From: a virus
Strand: one strand, 5' to 3'
DNA length: 44,315 nucleotides
IMG/VR virus record: IMGVR_UViG_3300030430_002936
Location: 10,688-55,002 of that record
Shown here: positions 36,812 to 44,315 of the stretch, in pieces
Position numbering within the stretch: position 1 is the first letter of the stretch
Layout of the letters: the number at the start of each line of letters is the position of its first letter
Program-made: the position numbers and the translations under genes
Notes under the pieces: generated by a model
What the model saw: the letters and a program-made list of their open reading frames with translations, nothing else
Told to the model about the DNA's origin: nothing
The model's database searches: none

Positions 36812-37174
36812 ATGAACTTAGAGCAATACTATTTAGAGTTGTCTATTTTTGTTGCTTCAGTAATTTCAGGATTAGCCTTAAAGGATTGGTCAGTAAGTTT
36901 TATCAAAGGATTAAACTTTAAAATGAACCCACAATTCAAAGAAGGCGATAAAGTAAAACTTGATGGAGAGGAGGCTGTTGTAATAAAAATCGGCATGACT
37001 ACTTCTGTCTTTGGTGTTACTGCCAAGGATGGTTACACTTGGCGATATGTTCCAAATCAAAGGATTGATTATTTGAAATTAGAAAAAATAATTGATAAAG
37101 ATTTACATGTCGATAGTACTGAGGAGAAGAAAGCTAAATTAGAAAAAATATTAAGAGGTGAAGCAGATGATTGA
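36812..37174 (+). CDS. Small membrane protein with MscS-like beta domain
   Basis: A 120-residue protein: an N-terminal TM segment (LELSIFVASVISGLALKDW, about 8-26), a basic linker, then FKEGDKVKLDGEEAVVIKIG and MTTSVFGVTAKDGYTWRYVP, ending with PNQRI and a charged helix. The segment f..GD.V.ldG....V.kIg...t......g.....PN..i resembles the beta domain of MscS mechanosensitive channels. It directly precedes the holin and overlaps it by 8 bp, so a part in lysis or membrane control is plausible. Confidence 0.55.
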   Translation: MNLEQYYLELSIFVASVISGLALKDWSVSFIKGLNFKMNPQFKEGDKVKLDGEEAVVIKIGMTTSVFGVTAKDGYTWRYVPNQRIDYLKLEKIIDKDLHVDSTEEKKAKLEKILRGEADD

Positions 37175-37586
37175 TAAATTTTTAGGCCCAATAACAGGCT
37201 TGTTAGACAAGATAGTTCCAGACAAAACAAAAAAAATGGAACTTGAACATGCAATCAAAACTCAGATGTTTGAGTTATCAAAGCAACAAAACGAAATAAA
37301 TTTAGCTCAAGCTAAACATGCTTCTGTGTTTGTGGCGGGAGCCAGGCCGGCTATCATGTGGGTGGCTTGTTTGGGCTTGTTGTGGAGCTTCTTCTTAGCT
37401 CCAATAATGAATTGGGTAGTTGTTATTTCAGGATCTTCAATTCAACCACCTGTATTAAATACAGAAGGATTAATGACTCTGACTTTATCTTTACTTGGTC
37501 TTGGTGGATTGAGAACTGCTGAAAAATGGAAAGGCGTGGCTAGAAACAATATGGTAGAAGAGAATGTTAAAGACGCTTACAAGTAA
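37167..37586 (+). CDS. Holin (3-TM/GTA-holin type)
   Basis: The ATG at 37167 is preferred (AGAGGTG lies 6 bp upstream) over a GTG at 37158. The 139-residue product has an amphipathic N-terminus (MIDKFLGPITGLLDKIVPDK), a helical linker, KHASVFVAGARPAIMWVACL leading into a TM, a second TM segment through LAPIMNWVVVISG and a third at LMTLTLSLLGLGGLR, ending TAEKWKGVARNN. The RPaimW...l and lGlGGlRTaEK motifs are typical of the 3-TM holin family. It would permeabilise the inner membrane; no endolysin was recognised beside it. Confidence 0.8.
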   Translation: MIDKFLGPITGLLDKIVPDKTKKMELEHAIKTQMFELSKQQNEINLAQAKHASVFVAGARPAIMWVACLGLLWSFFLAPIMNWVVVISGSSIQPPVLNTEGLMTLTLSLLGLGGLRTAEKWKGVARNNMVEENVKDAYK

Positions 37587-37800
37587 GGAAAGAGAAACTT
37601 TTGCAAAAGATTGTTTTAAAATTTTAAGTTTTAATATTCCAAACATAAAGTCTTTAGATACTTTGTACGACCACTACAATAAAAATTATCAAGTTATACA
37701 CATGTGTAAAGATATATATCCTAAAGGCTATGAAAATATGATGGATTTATTTAGAAAAAGAAAAGAAATGCTAAAACTAAACAATAGGTCTGTTAGCTAA
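37564..37800 (+). CDS. Small protein after holin, convergent with the late operon
   Basis: A 78-residue basic protein starting MLKTLTSKERETFAKDCFKI, with LYDHYNKNYQVIHMCKDIYP. It overlaps the holin end by 23 bp and its last 24 bp overlap, on the opposite strand, the end of the 1119-residue late gene. No lysozyme or amidase motif is visible. Function unknown. Confidence 0.5.
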   Translation: MLKTLTSKERETFAKDCFKILSFNIPNIKSLDTLYDHYNKNYQVIHMCKDIYPKGYENMMDLFRKRKEMLKLNNRSVS

Positions 37801-40800
37801 TCTTTCTGCAAAGTCTAATCTCTCAGGAGAAAGGGGATCTACATTTACTGGCTCAACTTGTGGTAATGGCGTACTACTTTGTAAGTTTCTAATATTTCTT
37901 TGACTTTCATCCCTTAAATCCCTTAACGAATCTTGAAAAGATTTAATCTCTTGTTGGTTTTGTCTTTCTATATCTTGTAATTCTTCTTGGCCTCTTTGTA
38001 AACCAACTTCAGCTTGTTGACTACCTTCTGCTATAGCATCACCAACCAATCTGATTCCAAGTTGTCTAGCAGATCTAATAAAAAATTGTATTACTCTGCC
38101 AACAGATCCAGGGTCTTTTTTAGCTAACAATTTTAGTATAGCTGGATTAGAAAAAGCTTGTCTCATAATTGCTAAACCAGCAACGGTAGGCAACATACCT
38201 ATACTCAAAGCGTTTACTGCAATACCCGCAGCTACAAGTGTACCAGCTGACTTTTCTATGGTTAAACCATCAAGCGCAGATTGTAATGCTCTAAACCCAA
38301 GTAATGATTCTTTACCAAACATAGCCTCCAAAGTTGTATCTCCATAACTATCTAGAGTTCTTCTAAGTCTGTCTGGTTTAAATATATCTGTAATTTTTTC
38401 TTTGGAAGGATCAAAAGAATCTTTCAATAATTTAGATAAACTAGCTTGTTGTATTTCAACAAATGTTTCTGGATCAACAGTTTCTTTTACAATCTGAATA
38501 TTTGCAGCGCTATTAGGTTTAAATACAACATCTGCAATCTCATCAGTACCAGAGACATCTAACCTCTTTATGATAGAGTTTTGCTCAAAAGCAATTCTTT
38601 CCTTTGCAGCGTTAGATTTATTTTTCAAAGCATCCAAAAATCTTTGCGCAGTAGAAGTATCTCTAAGTCCGCCATCAGTCTCTACAATTTGATTGATTAA
38701 ATTTTCTAACTCTAATGGCTGTTTGTTATACATGCTTGGAGTTATTCTTCTTAATTGAGTAACTGTATCTATAATATTTTTATAGCTTGGCCCAAAAATA
38801 ATTTCCATTTTGCCTTCTTTAGTTCTATCAAATTTTAGTATTTCGTCTGCAAACTTTTTAAAATCTAAAGATTTACTGGTTTTGTCATAAGATTCACGCC
38901 AAGCATCATGCAAAATTTTTCTCTGTAACTGTGTTTTTATATACTGTTCTCCACCAAATTTATCCATGTCTTTTTTGAAAGCTGCCTGATCAAGCACTCC
39001 TTTTTTCGTGTTTATTTCCTCTAAATATTTTTCGTGGTTTTTTATTGCTTGAAAAAAATCTTCAAACGGTTTTGTGTCTTTAGAACCTGATAAGATAAAC
39101 TCATCATAAACGCTATTAATATTGTAATTACCTTGTTGCGAATCTCCAATAATTTGTTTTATTTTTAAAGAATCAAAAGGCGCAAGTCTTTCTCTCGCTA
39201 ATTTATTTGTTGCTTTTAGCTCCATTACGGCATCAGAAATATCTTTACTAGCAGTTTTGTCTAAATCTTTATTTATGTAAGCTTTAAATCTTCCTTTTTT
39301 ATTAATCATTTTTACTAGAGAGTTTGGATTTTCTAAAATATTTAAAAGACCAGGATTAACAAGGGCATCATCTGGGTTATCTAAAATTTTAATTATGTCG
39401 TCTAATAAAGAAGTGTTTCTACCTACATTAAGACTATTCAATCTTAGTCCTTTCAAAGTAGATAAATCGTTTCTAATTCTTTGTAAGTTTTCACCAAATT
39501 TTAATTCTGCTTTTTGTGCTCTACCTATTTCAGGAAATTTTGCATTTAGAGCTGTAGGAGGCAAATCTTCCCAATATTGTAAAAAACCATTTTCATACTC
39601 AAGAGCACTACTTATTCTTCTTTGCCTATCTATTAATCCTGTTACAAATTTTGTTACTTCATCTGCACTATGATCGTCAATTTCTTTTGGCGCTTGAATT
39701 GTTAATTCGCCTGGGTTTCTGCCATATTTACGACCATAAGCTTGAGTTATTTTGCTTATATGTTCAGAAATAAGTTTATTTAAAGAAATGCTTATACCTT
39801 CAACTAAGTCAGGATCGTCTTTACCTGCGGCAAGTAGCATTTTGTCAGCGTTTATGTATTTTTCTCGTAATTGATCTTCTACTGCCTTATGTGATTTTGA
39901 AAGGCTGTCTATTAAAACTTCTCCTATCTCTTTTCTATTCAAGGCATTTGCAAAATCATCAGCAGAAGTTATGCCCTCCATAAGTTCCTCTACAAGTTTA
40001 TTTACTTGTTTGTTAGTTTTGATTTCTGCTTTATTTAACTTTTGTCTTGCAGCACTCAAAGCACCAGTAATTTGTTCTCTTGTAGATTCTTTTACAAATT
40101 CTTCACCAGCAAAGTTTTCCCCATTTATTAATCTATTCAATCTATCTATTTCTTCTCTTAAATAAGCTTTGGTACTAAGAACTCTTTTATTACCTAAAAC
40201 AGTTTCAGCAACTGCTTGTAGCCTACCTGGTATAACTCTGTTCAAAGCAGATTGAGACGGCAAAGCCTTAAATTCATTCTTACCAACTTTGCCCTCTTTT
40301 ACAGCTTTAGCTATTTCTTTTTCTGTAGCTTCTCTGCCTAAAGATTTATCAAGTTTCATGACATCTAAGATAGACCTACCCTTAATTGCTTGTTGTTGAA
40401 ATCTTAAATTATCAAAAGGAGCTTGTTTGCCTAAAAGCAAAGAATAAAATTTAAAAAGACCTTCACCCAGTCCTTGTCCAGCAAATCCTAAAACGCCTTC
40501 ATAAGCTAAAAGGTTTCTTAACTCATCTCTACTTTGTGCTTGATACCCTTGATTTATTTCATAAGCTTCTTCTAATCCCTTACCAGTAGCTCCCCCTAAA
40601 CCCGAAAGCAACATATTAGCCATAGCCGACCTACCACCTAAAAGATTAGTCAGAGCTTTTGCTGCTCTTAACTGTGGAACTAAAGCTATCACACTACCAA
40701 ATATAGGCCCTACAACGCCTGAAAAATCTGCAAGATCATATTTATTAAAACCAAAAGTTCTTTCGTCTATAACTGTATTTTGTTCTAGCTGTTCTCCATT

Positions 40801-41136
40801 TTTTAAGGTGATGGTTCTAATTTGATCGCCAAGACCAAGCATCTTCATGCCCTCTGGTGTTAGGGCTAGTTGTCCCGAAGAATCTACTGCGTATTCATTA
40901 CCAACATACTTACTAAGTATTTTTTCTCTTTCTACTTCGTTTTCCGCTAATCCTAGGTCAAATCTAAGTTGTGCGTCTTTTACTCCACTATCATAATTAA
41001 AAAAAAGATTATCTGCTTGTGGCGCTAAAGTTCTTTCTGCGATTATGGCTTTTACTTTAGCTCTAGCTTCATCAGGAGAGTTAGCTTCGACCTCTAGTGA
41101 TTCTGTATCAGTAACATTAACTTTATACCTTTGCAT
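37777..41136 (-). CDS. Large internal virion (ejection-type) protein
   Basis: A 1119-residue mainly helical protein. An N-terminal domain (MQRYKVNVTDTESLEVEANS...) precedes a small hydrophobic region (FSGVVGPIFGSVIALVPQLR), a long helical body, and a hydrophobic stretch near residue 980 (GTLVAAGIAVNALSIGMLPT). The C-terminus is coiled coil and Gln-rich. Size, helicity, hydrophobic patches and position at the end of a three-gene set fit podophage proteins ejected into the host envelope. No lytic transglycosylase catalytic motif was recognised. Confidence 0.6.
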   Translation of the reverse strand: MQRYKVNVTDTESLEVEANSPDEARAKVKAIIAERTLAPQADNLFFNYDSGVKDAQLRFDLGLAENEVEREKILSKYVGNEYAVDSSGQLALTPEGMKMLGLGDQIRTITLKNGEQLEQNTVIDERTFGFNKYDLADFSGVVGPIFGSVIALVPQLRAAKALTNLLGGRSAMANMLLSGLGGATGKGLEEAYEINQGYQAQSRDELRNLLAYEGVLGFAGQGLGEGLFKFYSLLLGKQAPFDNLRFQQQAIKGRSILDVMKLDKSLGREATEKEIAKAVKEGKVGKNEFKALPSQSALNRVIPGRLQAVAETVLGNKRVLSTKAYLREEIDRLNRLINGENFAGEEFVKESTREQITGALSAARQKLNKAEIKTNKQVNKLVEELMEGITSADDFANALNRKEIGEVLIDSLSKSHKAVEDQLREKYINADKMLLAAGKDDPDLVEGISISLNKLISEHISKITQAYGRKYGRNPGELTIQAPKEIDDHSADEVTKFVTGLIDRQRRISSALEYENGFLQYWEDLPPTALNAKFPEIGRAQKAELKFGENLQRIRNDLSTLKGLRLNSLNVGRNTSLLDDIIKILDNPDDALVNPGLLNILENPNSLVKMINKKGRFKAYINKDLDKTASKDISDAVMELKATNKLARERLAPFDSLKIKQIIGDSQQGNYNINSVYDEFILSGSKDTKPFEDFFQAIKNHEKYLEEINTKKGVLDQAAFKKDMDKFGGEQYIKTQLQRKILHDAWRESYDKTSKSLDFKKFADEILKFDRTKEGKMEIIFGPSYKNIIDTVTQLRRITPSMYNKQPLELENLINQIVETDGGLRDTSTAQRFLDALKNKSNAAKERIAFEQNSIIKRLDVSGTDEIADVVFKPNSAANIQIVKETVDPETFVEIQQASLSKLLKDSFDPSKEKITDIFKPDRLRRTLDSYGDTTLEAMFGKESLLGFRALQSALDGLTIEKSAGTLVAAGIAVNALSIGMLPTVAGLAIMRQAFSNPAILKLLAKKDPGSVGRVIQFFIRSARQLGIRLVGDAIAEGSQQAEVGLQRGQEELQDIERQNQQEIKSFQDSLRDLRDESQRNIRNLQSSTPLPQVEPVNVDPLSPERLDFAERLANRPIV

Positions 41137-41140
41137 TTCA

Positions 41141-43033
41141 CTAATAATTTATTTCTTGTATTTTTTTTATTATTTCTGCAGCTTTTTCAGCATCTTTAAA
41201 AGTATTAGTAGGATCAAAATTTATAGCATCTTGCATAGCTTTTGAATGATTCAAAGCTCTTCCTTGTCCAAACTCACCAGCTTCTTGTAAGAAAGAAAAA
41301 TTTGTTTCCATATTATTTCTGTATCTATTCATACTGTCTAAAAGTGTCTGCCTAGAAGCTTTTAATTTTTTTTCAACAATTTTTGGGTTAGTAAAAAGAT
41401 CAAAAGAACCAAAAACTTCTTTAACTATATCCCTATCTAAATTAGAAATGGTTCTTCCTGATTCGCCAAGTATGTCTTTAATCTTTTGGTTTCTTAAAAC
41501 ATTAAGTATTGATGCTACTTGACTTGCAGCACTAGGATCTCTTTTAACACCAGCAGCTGCAAATGCACTATCTTTAATAATATCAAACTTACCTTTTAAA
41601 CCTCCAAGCTGTGCAGCCCCTTGTTCTTTTGCTTTTTCTACATATTCTAGAACTTCATTTATTAAAGCTACGGCAGCTCTAGCACCTGAAAAATTACCAG
41701 CGTTTTCATTAAAATCTATTGATGCTTCTTTAATAGTTTTCAAATCCCTTATCGATGGGCCAGTATCTTTGCCTGTTTGTTTGATTTGTTCTTTTCTTAA
41801 TTCTATTTCTGCTTCAGCTTCAGCTGCACGTTTTGCTGTTTCAGAATCTACAAAGTCTGCTGTACCTAAAGGTATGCCCATAAATGATCCAGTCCTTACT
41901 AATTGCTTACCCATACTGCCTAAAAAGTCTTTGAATTTTTGACCGCCAAAAGTATCTGCAATAGCTAAATCTTTTATGTATTTATCTTCGTCAGCTAAAA
42001 ATTGATTTCTTTGCTCTTGAGTCAGCTCAAAAGTAGTATCGTCTAAATCTTCTCTAATCCTATCTTCTTTTTCTTTTTTAGTTAATGTAGATCTATCCAC
42101 TTTATCTAATGCAGCTTGTGCCTCACCCTCTTTTATTCTTCGCTCTAAATCAGCTTGGGTATCTACATCAGGGGGAAGCTCATCAACACTATCTTGTGTT
42201 TCAATAGTGTTAGCAGCTATAGTTTCTGTTGGTAATTCTTCAGATACATCAGCTTCCATTTGAGTTTGAGAAGGGACATCTAAATCATCTATTTCGCTTT
42301 GTAATCTAGCAGCTCTGAAAAGATCATCTAAAGATTTTTTGCTTCTAAAACCACTTTGCAAAGCTTCTCCAATATTTTTACCTTCATCTGCTATTGGTGA
42401 AGTAAAAAAATCATCAATTTTTTTAAAAGGCTCAACTTCATCCCTAGCAATTTTTCTTCTCATATCTCTTGCTCTTTCAGGACTAAATATCGCTAAAAAA
42501 TCAGGATTGTTTTTAGCCATATAACCTAATTTTCGATACAAATTCATTAACTCTTCACCACCCTCTACTAAAACATCTTTAGCCATTCTGTAAGGAATTA
42601 GTGGATTTCTGTGCAAATCTCTTATACCCCCTCTATTTTCTAAAGCTTGGCTTATTATTCTTTCTACATTACTACCTAAAAGAACATCAGGACTATTTAA
42701 CATGCCATAAACATCTAAAGTAAAGTAACTATCGCCATTAACTATATTTGATAAATACGAAGGATCGACAGTAATAATTTCACCAGTAGATAGTCTTATT
42801 TGGTTTTCGCCTAATCCTGAATCTGTAATTACTTCAGGGGTATTTGTTACCACATTATCAATAATGGGATTTACTTCAAACTCAGGTCTTTCAAAACTAC
42901 CAATACCTATTTCAGCAGTAGGAGGTGGCATGTTCATTTGTGGTCTTGCTCCGCCTCCGCTTTCACCAATAACAGTAACATCAGGACTTACTGCTGAAGT
43001 TTGTCGAAACATATTTCTATCAAAAATTGACAT
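41141..43033 (-). CDS. Internal virion protein
   Basis: A 630-residue protein. The N-terminus is Pro/Gly-rich and flexible (GESGGGARPQMNMPPPTAEI); the middle has NRGGIRDLHRNPLIPYRMAK; the remainder is charged and coiled coil (about 290-430), ending in a helical domain. A short hydrophobic stretch is absent. It lies between the other two large virion genes, with a 4-bp gap to the 1119-residue gene. Function by position and composition only. Confidence 0.55.
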   Translation of the reverse strand: MSIFDRNMFRQTSAVSPDVTVIGESGGGARPQMNMPPPTAEIGIGSFERPEFEVNPIIDNVVTNTPEVITDSGLGENQIRLSTGEIITVDPSYLSNIVNGDSYFTLDVYGMLNSPDVLLGSNVERIISQALENRGGIRDLHRNPLIPYRMAKDVLVEGGEELMNLYRKLGYMAKNNPDFLAIFSPERARDMRRKIARDEVEPFKKIDDFFTSPIADEGKNIGEALQSGFRSKKSLDDLFRAARLQSEIDDLDVPSQTQMEADVSEELPTETIAANTIETQDSVDELPPDVDTQADLERRIKEGEAQAALDKVDRSTLTKKEKEDRIREDLDDTTFELTQEQRNQFLADEDKYIKDLAIADTFGGQKFKDFLGSMGKQLVRTGSFMGIPLGTADFVDSETAKRAAEAEAEIELRKEQIKQTGKDTGPSIRDLKTIKEASIDFNENAGNFSGARAAVALINEVLEYVEKAKEQGAAQLGGLKGKFDIIKDSAFAAAGVKRDPSAASQVASILNVLRNQKIKDILGESGRTISNLDRDIVKEVFGSFDLFTNPKIVEKKLKASRQTLLDSMNRYRNNMETNFSFLQEAGEFGQGRALNHSKAMQDAINFDPTNTFKDAEKAAEIIKKIQEINY

Positions 43034-44046
43034 TAATAAATTAATCCTCTTGAATCTGTTTGTTGTGGATTATATATATTAACTGCTGGAGTCATTTGTG
43101 GTTGTTGATTCTGATTTTGATTTGTTGAATATACAGTTGGATCTTGCGGTCTTTGTGCAAATGTATTTATGTTTGGCATGAATTGCGAGAAAGTATTTAA
43201 GAAGCTTCCAAGACCAACAGCCCTAGGATCAGGTGCTCTGCCAAACTGAGAAGTTATGTTTGCAGTCGTAGGAGAATAAGATGGCAATATTGTCGATAAG
43301 ATTCGCATAGTTTCTAAAGGATCATTTCTTTGTGCAGTTGCTCTATTAAATTCTGCTGCGCTTCTTATATCGTCTAATTTTCTTTGTGTGCTGCCAAGAC
43401 CTAATAAATTCTGAATACCAGTTTGCGTTAATCTTTGCGTGTCGCCAGCAAGATCTCTAAAATCACCAAACAGATTTCTTCTGTCTGTAATCTCATCTCT
43501 AAGTCTAGATATAGAATCTCTATAACCAGCTTGGCGTATGCCAGCAAGTTCTTTACCTAAACCTCTACTAAATTCCTCTAATCTGTCTTGTGCTCCTAGT
43601 CTAGCTCTAGAACCAAAAGCAGACTCACCAGCACCTAAAGCGTTAAATCTTCTTTGGTTTTCAGACATATCAAAAGCTTTTACAGCGTCTTTTGTATATT
43701 GGTCAATAACCGCTTGTTGATAGGGATCTTCAAACTTTTTGTAAGCAAAAGGATCTTGTAGATCTCTTATAGCACTAAGTTGATCTTCACCAGACGTTAA
43801 GAATCTTTCAAAATTACCTATACCACTTCTAAGTCGATCTAAGCCAGCTTGTTCTAAATCAGTAAGATCTGCAAATTTTTGTTCTGGTAAAGGAGTTTCA
43901 AATCTTTTTCTAGCTATTTGTTGGAGTTGATTAATAAAACCTGGAGTCTCTTCTGTACCAAAGAAAAGACTTCTTAGATAAGGATCGCCTACTGTATCAA
44001 CTACTTGTTGATTTGGCCTTAATATTGGTCTGCTGTAAATAGCCAT
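43033..44046 (-). CDS. Internal virion protein
   Basis: A 337-residue protein starting MAIYSRPILRPNQQVVDTVG. It has a helical centre rich in Arg, Ala and Gln (ALGAGESAFGSRARLGAQDR, LEEFSRGLGKELAGIRQAGY) and a Pro/Asn/Gln-rich C-terminus. Repetitive Arg/Gln helices are usual for podophage internal virion proteins. Start overlaps the previous stop (TAATG), and its own stop overlaps the next start. Confidence 0.6.
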   Translation of the reverse strand: MAIYSRPILRPNQQVVDTVGDPYLRSLFFGTEETPGFINQLQQIARKRFETPLPEQKFADLTDLEQAGLDRLRSGIGNFERFLTSGEDQLSAIRDLQDPFAYKKFEDPYQQAVIDQYTKDAVKAFDMSENQRRFNALGAGESAFGSRARLGAQDRLEEFSRGLGKELAGIRQAGYRDSISRLRDEITDRRNLFGDFRDLAGDTQRLTQTGIQNLLGLGSTQRKLDDIRSAAEFNRATAQRNDPLETMRILSTILPSYSPTTANITSQFGRAPDPRAVGLGSFLNTFSQFMPNINTFAQRPQDPTVYSTNQNQNQQPQMTPAVNIYNPQQTDSRGLIY

Positions 44047-44306
44047 TATGCGTAACCCTCGTTGTATTTTTCAAAAGTTTTCATTAATTTCATCATATTT
44101 TTTGCACCTTTTTTTCTACTTGGTTTACCAGTAGGAGTGAGACATAACACTCCTTTTTCTTTGTGCGTTTTGTCTGGGCTTATTTTATAACCGCCTAATC
44201 CTTTGTTGGCAGAAGCAGTCATAACAAACTCACCATCGGACAACATAGCTGGTATATCATCAGAAGTTCCAGTTCCTGGGCCTTCAGATTCTCCACCATC
44301 TCTCAT
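44046..44306 (-). CDS. Small phage protein with DDIPAMLSDGEFVMTA motif (start uncertain; frame open to right edge)
   Basis: An 86-residue product from the ATG at 44306, but the frame (GTT TTA GAT ATG) is open to the window edge, so the N-terminus may be incomplete. GPGTGTSDDIPAMLSDGEFV is a motif found in many marine-phage virion-associated proteins, often within longer proteins. A basic C-terminus follows (GKPSRKKGAKNMMKLMKTF). Its stop overlaps the internal virion gene start (TAATG). Position links it to the late operon. Confidence 0.6.
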   Translation of the reverse strand: MRDGGESEGPGTGTSDDIPAMLSDGEFVMTASANKGLGGYKISPDKTHKEKGVLCLTPTGKPSRKKGAKNMMKLMKTFEKYNEGYA

Positions 44307-44315
44307 ATCTAAAAC

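Noticed and set aside
1-44315. tRNA genes, CRISPR arrays, insertion sequences, integrase and att sites
   Set aside because: No cloverleaf-like T-loop with matching stems, no spaced direct-repeat array, and no transposase or integrase motif was found by reading; a dedicated scan was not possible.

Overview
The window is an AT-rich bacteriophage genome, complete or nearly so, most likely a short-tailed (podovirus-type) phage of a marine bacterium. It carries a full virion-assembly set: large terminase, P22-type portal, scaffold, gpT-like major capsid protein, two connector-type proteins, tail fibre and three large helical ejection-type proteins. There is no tail sheath, tube or tape-measure gene, no integrase, no ribosomal or tRNA gene and no DNA or RNA polymerase gene. 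Several virion proteins resemble, from memory and unverified, families common in uncultured marine phages. The host cannot be named from the sequence.

Layout. (1) 1-19907, minus strand: the late morphogenesis block. In transcription order it runs: two small genes, a 694-residue protein with an IQSD motif, TerL, a small gene, portal, two small genes, a GroES-like co-chaperonin, scaffold, a conserved protein, a decoration-like protein, major capsid, a terminator, a DUF1289 protein, several small virion proteins, a repeat protein, connector proteins, a cupredoxin-domain virion protein, a Rossmann-type enzyme and a tail fibre that runs off the left edge. (2) 19908-23760, minus strand: small early genes in separate transcription units, each with its own promoter, leader and hairpin terminator. 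(3) 24088-26678, plus strand: a tight operon of small early genes behind a promoter of the same family. (4) 26746-27829, minus strand: the displaced small terminase and one small gene. (5) 28037-32574, plus strand: RecE-like exonuclease, many small genes including membrane peptides, and a DNA cytosine-5 methyltransferase. (6) 32583-33799, minus strand: DUF669 single-strand-binding protein and Sak4-type recombinase. (7) 33887-37800, plus strand: Cro/YdaS-like regulator, primase-polymerase/helicase, PD-(D/E)XK nuclease, an MscS-like membrane protein and a holin. (8) 37777-44315, minus strand: large internal virion proteins, then a gene open to the right edge. If the two edges join, late transcription is continuous from 19907 through 1 and 44315 to 37777.

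How it works together. The exonuclease, Sak4, DUF669 protein and PD-(D/E)XK nuclease form a recombination set, and the primase-polymerase/helicase would start replication with a host polymerase. The most interesting feature is the control of the early genes. A 13-bp dyad, TTAC-N5-GTAA, covers the -35 box of promoters on both strands. Six minus-strand gaps repeat the same order of elements: GTCGG motifs, a hairpin terminator, an ACACAATA/GGATC/CCWGG stretch, then the promoter (not every element is present in every copy). This resembles the promoter-early-stem-loop cassettes known from T4-like phages. Two related tiny membrane peptides and two candidate small RNAs lie in or beside these gaps. 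No endolysin was recognised.
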